Under the pieces are notes generated by a model. The model was not told the origin of the DNA. It saw only the letters and a list, made by a program, of their open reading frames with translations, and made no database searches. 64,000 nt of DNA from Prevotella jejuni (GTDB lineage Bacteria; Bacteroidota; Bacteroidia; Bacteroidales; Bacteroidaceae), in contig NZ_FZNZ01000002.1 in NCBI RefSeq assembly GCF_900187995.1, positions 1 through 64,000 of the forward strand. Reading direction: 5' to 3'. How positions within the stretch are numbered: the first letter of the stretch is position 1; every line of letters begins with the position of its first letter. The position numbers were made by a program, and so were the translations under genes. This document shows, one piece after another, positions 61,286 to 64,000 of the stretch.

Positions 61286-64000
61286 TTAGAATGTAACGTT
61301 TATACCGAATGTGATATTGAGTGGAATTGGGTAACCATAGTTTGGATTCTCTGGATCAACACCAGTAAAACTCTTACTATGTATAGTTAATAAATTCTGC
61401 GCACTGAGGTAGAAACGTAAACGCTGCATTGCAAGCCGGTTCGTCATACTCTTTGGCAGATTATATCCTAACTGAATAGTACGTAGTTTTAAGTATGAGC
61501 CATTCTCTACCCAATAAGTAGAAACACGCTTCTCATTATTATTATCAGAGAGTGAGAGCGCAGGAATATTACTATTTGGGTTGGTACAACTCCATGCATC
61601 TAACAAGCGTTGACCCTTATTTAGGAAACCAATATTCAAACCAGCCCAAATATCTGTCTGCTTCTTTAAATCAGAGATAATATCTACACCTTGTACACCT
61701 TGCCAGAACATTGTGAAATCAAAGTTTTTGTATTCAAGATACACATTAAGACCATAAGAAAAGTCTGGTGTTGGATTATAAATCCAGTCTTGGTCTGCTT
61801 CTGTAATGACATTATTGCCATCCAAGTCTTTCCAACGCATACGTCCAAGTTTTGCACCATCCTGTCTCGCATGATTATCTATTTCATCTTGGCTCTTAAA
61901 GATGCCATCAGCAACATAGCCAACTTGTGCACCCATAGGATGACCAATAACACTCTTCACACCATTACCACCAAAGGTTCCATTGGCAGCAACTGTTGCT
62001 GGCAAAGCTGTTATCTTATTACGATAAGTACTAAAGTTACCTGCTATGTCATAATGAAAACCACCATTGGTTGACTTGCGATAACCCAAGTTGAGTTCTA
62101 CGCCACGATTCTCCATAGCACCAGCATTGATCCACTGTGTACTTCCTTCTCCCATAGCTGCGATACCAGCCATCTGTACGAGAATATCCTTAGTCTTTTT
62201 ATAATACCAGTCAAAACTTCCATAGAGTGAAGATTTGAGCATAGAGAAGTCCAGACCAAGATTAGTCTGATAGGTCGTTTCCCATTTGATGTCATTATTA
62301 CCGAGTTGGTCACGTTTAAATCCACTTGGCAATTGACGACCACCATTAGTACCTGCTATATCATATGATGTACCATAACTCTGACCACCATTTTCATTTA
62401 CTCCATAGTTACTAACATATATGGTGTAACGCGCGATGTTAGAAATCTCTTGATTACCAGTTGCTCCCCACGATGCTCTAAGTTTTAAATCATTCAACCA
62501 TTGTGCACTCTTTAAGAACTTCTCTTGATTAATGCGCCATCCCAAAGAAACAGAAGGGAATGTGGCATAACGATTATTCTTACCAAATCGTGATGAGCCA
62601 TCATAACGAAGGGTGAATGAAGCTAAATACTTGTCAGCATAATTATAATTCAATTTTCCGAAATAAGAAACCAAAGAGTATCCACTTCCTCCACCATAGG
62701 CTTGTGCAGTACCAGTACCAGCATTAGGCCACATGTAGGTAGGATTAAGAATCAGGAAGTCTTCTTTATAACCTGAGAAGTAGTTGTCATCTTCACGGTT
62801 CAACTCAATACCTGCCATTGCGTCTACACGATGTAAACCAGCTTGCAAATTATAAGTTGCAACAGCATTCCACATCCACTTTGTCCAATGTTCTTGTTTT
62901 GCCTCAACTGCATTCTTAGAATTGGCAACCGTTCCTTCTGTTATAGGGTAAGTAAAGAATCTCTGCTGCTTCTGAGCATAATCCAATCCAAAGGTTGAGC
63001 GCAAATTAAATCCCTTAAAAAGGTGAAGATTTATGTATGCATCACCAAAAGTACGCCAATAAACATAACGATTATCACTGTTACGATACAGACGTGCAAC
63101 AGGGTTCTCACGATCAGGATAACCACCGACTGGACCCGCATAAGTTCCGTTCTCTGTGTAAACAGGGAGTGAAGGATTAAACTGAAGAACATTTTCAAGG
63201 AAGCCGCCAGGTGCTTGAACCTCTGACGTACGACTTAACGTAAAATGCTCTCCAACGGTTAAAACATCTTTTATCAACTTATATTCAGTATTCATACGAG
63301 CTGAATAACGATCAAAGTCAGATGTCTTAATGATACCTAAGTTCTTATAATAACCTAATGAGAAATAAGACGAATGACGATCTGAACCGCTACTTACCGC
63401 TACATTATAGTTCTGAACAACACCTGTACGTGTCGTTTTATCAAACCAGTCTGTATCAGCAGCAGGTGTTGTTCCTGCACCATCAAGATACTTACGCATG
63501 CTAATGCCATTCAACACAGGATTTCCTTGTACGTCGTAACTCCAGTCGTAACGATACCCTAAACCATTAGTATTTGGATCCATACCATCGTTAACATAAG
63601 CTTGCCACATTACCTGTCCATACTGCTTCGCATTAAGAACTTTCATCTTATGGGCATACATTGACGCCGCAATAGAAGCATCAATATCTACGTTTACTCT
63701 TCCCTCCTTACCTTTCTTTGTAGTAATAATGATAACACCATTAGCTGCACGGCTACCATAGATAGAAGCAGAAGAAGCATCTTTCAAAACTTGGATACTT
63801 TCTATATCACTACCATTTAACTCATGCATACCAGCCTTAGTCGGTACACCATCTATAATATAAAGAGGATCGTTATTATTCAGAGTTCCAATACCACGAA
63901 TACGTACCGTAGCAGATCCTGAAGGTGAACCATCTGCAGAGATATTCATACCAGGAACCCTACCTTGTAGCGCCTTCATTGGATTGTTCTCATTCTGCTT
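61286..64000 (-). CDS. SusC-like TonB-dependent fructan transporter (5' end outside the window)
   Basis: About 905 codons are present; the reading frame is open through the last base, so the signal peptide and most of the carboxypeptidase-like domain lie beyond 64000. The visible part starts in the plug (ALQGRVPGMNISADGSPSGSATVRIRG; IIITTKKGKEGRVNVDID) and continues through the barrel to the end GINVTF. It would import fructooligosaccharides with the SusD partner. The promoter and any regulator (HTCS in the B. thetaiotaomicron levan locus) are not in the window. Confidence 0.94.
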   Translation of the reverse strand, partial: KQNENNPMKALQGRVPGMNISADGSPSGSATVRIRGIGTLNNNDPLYIIDGVPTKAGMHELNGSDIESIQVLKDASSASIYGSRAANGVIIITTKKGKEGRVNVDIDASIAASMYAHKMKVLNAKQYGQVMWQAYVNDGMDPNTNGLGYRYDWSYDVQGNPVLNGISMRKYLDGAGTTPAADTDWFDKTTRTGVVQNYNVAVSSGSDRHSSYFSLGYYKNLGIIKTSDFDRYSARMNTEYKLIKDVLTVGEHFTLSRTSEVQAPGGFLENVLQFNPSLPVYTENGTYAGPVGGYPDRENPVARLYRNSDNRYVYWRTFGDAYINLHLFKGFNLRSTFGLDYAQKQQRFFTYPITEGTVANSKNAVEAKQEHWTKWMWNAVATYNLQAGLHRVDAMAGIELNREDDNYFSGYKEDFLILNPTYMWPNAGTGTAQAYGGGSGYSLVSYFGKLNYNYADKYLASFTLRYDGSSRFGKNNRYATFPSVSLGWRINQEKFLKSAQWLNDLKLRASWGATGNQEISNIARYTIYVSNYGVNENGGQSYGTSYDIAGTNGGRQLPSGFKRDQLGNNDIKWETTYQTNLGLDFSMLKSSLYGSFDWYYKKTKDILVQMAGIAAMGEGSTQWINAGAMENRGVELNLGYRKSTNGGFHYDIAGNFSTYRNKITALPATVAANGTFGGNGVKSVIGHPMGAQVGYVADGIFKSQDEIDNHARQDGAKLGRMRWKDLDGNNVITEADQDWIYNPTPDFSYGLNVYLEYKNFDFTMFWQGVQGVDIISDLKKQTDIWAGLNIGFLNKGQRLLDAWSCTNPNSNIPALSLSDNNNEKRVSTYWVENGSYLKLRTIQLGYNLPKSMTNRLAMQRLRFYLSAQNLLTIHSKSFTGVDPENPNYGYPIPLNITFGINVTF

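Noticed and set aside
61286..64000. Complete SusC gene starting at 63979
   Set aside because: The frame stays open to the window edge and the first visible residues are already in the plug, so the true start lies outside.

Overview
The window looks like a piece of a Bacteroidales chromosome, most likely an oral-type Prevotella. The reasons are moderate, AT-leaning base composition, two SusC/SusD-type polysaccharide utilisation loci, ECF sigma/anti-sigma pairs, an anaerobic sulfatase-maturating enzyme, and many promoters of the Bacteroidetes type (TTTG or TTG, 19-20 bp, then TAnnTTTG). Genus and species are inferences; no rRNA or other marker is present. No tRNA, rRNA, CRISPR array or intact transposase was seen.

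Layout. 1-4316: a 22-bp-period repeat array at the left edge, then an ECF sigma factor, a short anti-sigma factor and a TonB-dependent transducer/receptor in one operon. 4648-22190: a starch/maltodextrin locus. susC-D-E-F run leftward; a divergent LacI-type regulator and a sugar permease run rightward, followed by malQ with CBM20 domains, a type I pullulanase and a SusA-like neopullulanase. A shared operator (GCAAACGATTGCA) lies 65-67 bp upstream of three -7 boxes (susC, regulator, malQ). 22237-36362: housekeeping and envelope genes (beta-barrel protein, lipoproteins, a thioredoxin-TonB fusion, an ABC exporter, NAD kinase, DJ-1, IspD, RecG, an M23/LysM peptidase, anSME), with a MITE-like element and a cruciform repeat at 25634-25959. 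36777-48349: two glycosyltransferases, a probable independently transcribed small RNA (39607-39795), a second ECF sigma/anti-sigma pair, topA-aroK-speA, a Nudix hydrolase and an alpha/beta hydrolase. 48608-51859: two serine-type sulfatases that would need the anSME encoded at 35145-36362. 52427-64000: a fructan (levan/inulin) locus in the order susC-susD-DUF4960-GH32-GH32-permease-fructokinase, matching my recollection of the B. thetaiotaomicron levan locus BT1763-BT1757; its susC runs off the right edge.

How the genes work together. In the starch locus, outer-membrane SusC/D/E/F bind and import maltooligosaccharides, periplasmic pullulanase and SusA cut them, the permease brings maltose or short dextrins into the cytoplasm, MalQ processes them, and the LacI protein probably controls the regulon. 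No secreted SusG-like amylase and no SusB are present here. In the fructan locus, the surface lipoprotein GH32 and glycan-binding proteins would cut and capture fructan, the periplasmic GH32 would release fructose, and the permease and kinase would bring it into glycolysis.

The least conventional content is non-coding. Several unrelated intergenic sequences share a 22-bp period with an internal dyad. One family (TTCATGAA core, ends GAATTATTTTCATGAA and TTCATGAAAATAATTC) occurs four times and differs in length by one unit. Most intercistronic gaps of the starch locus carry a long stem-loop with no U-tract. Four upstream regions carry a CRP/FNR-like box (TTGAYATRRRTCA), one of them ahead of the candidate small RNA.
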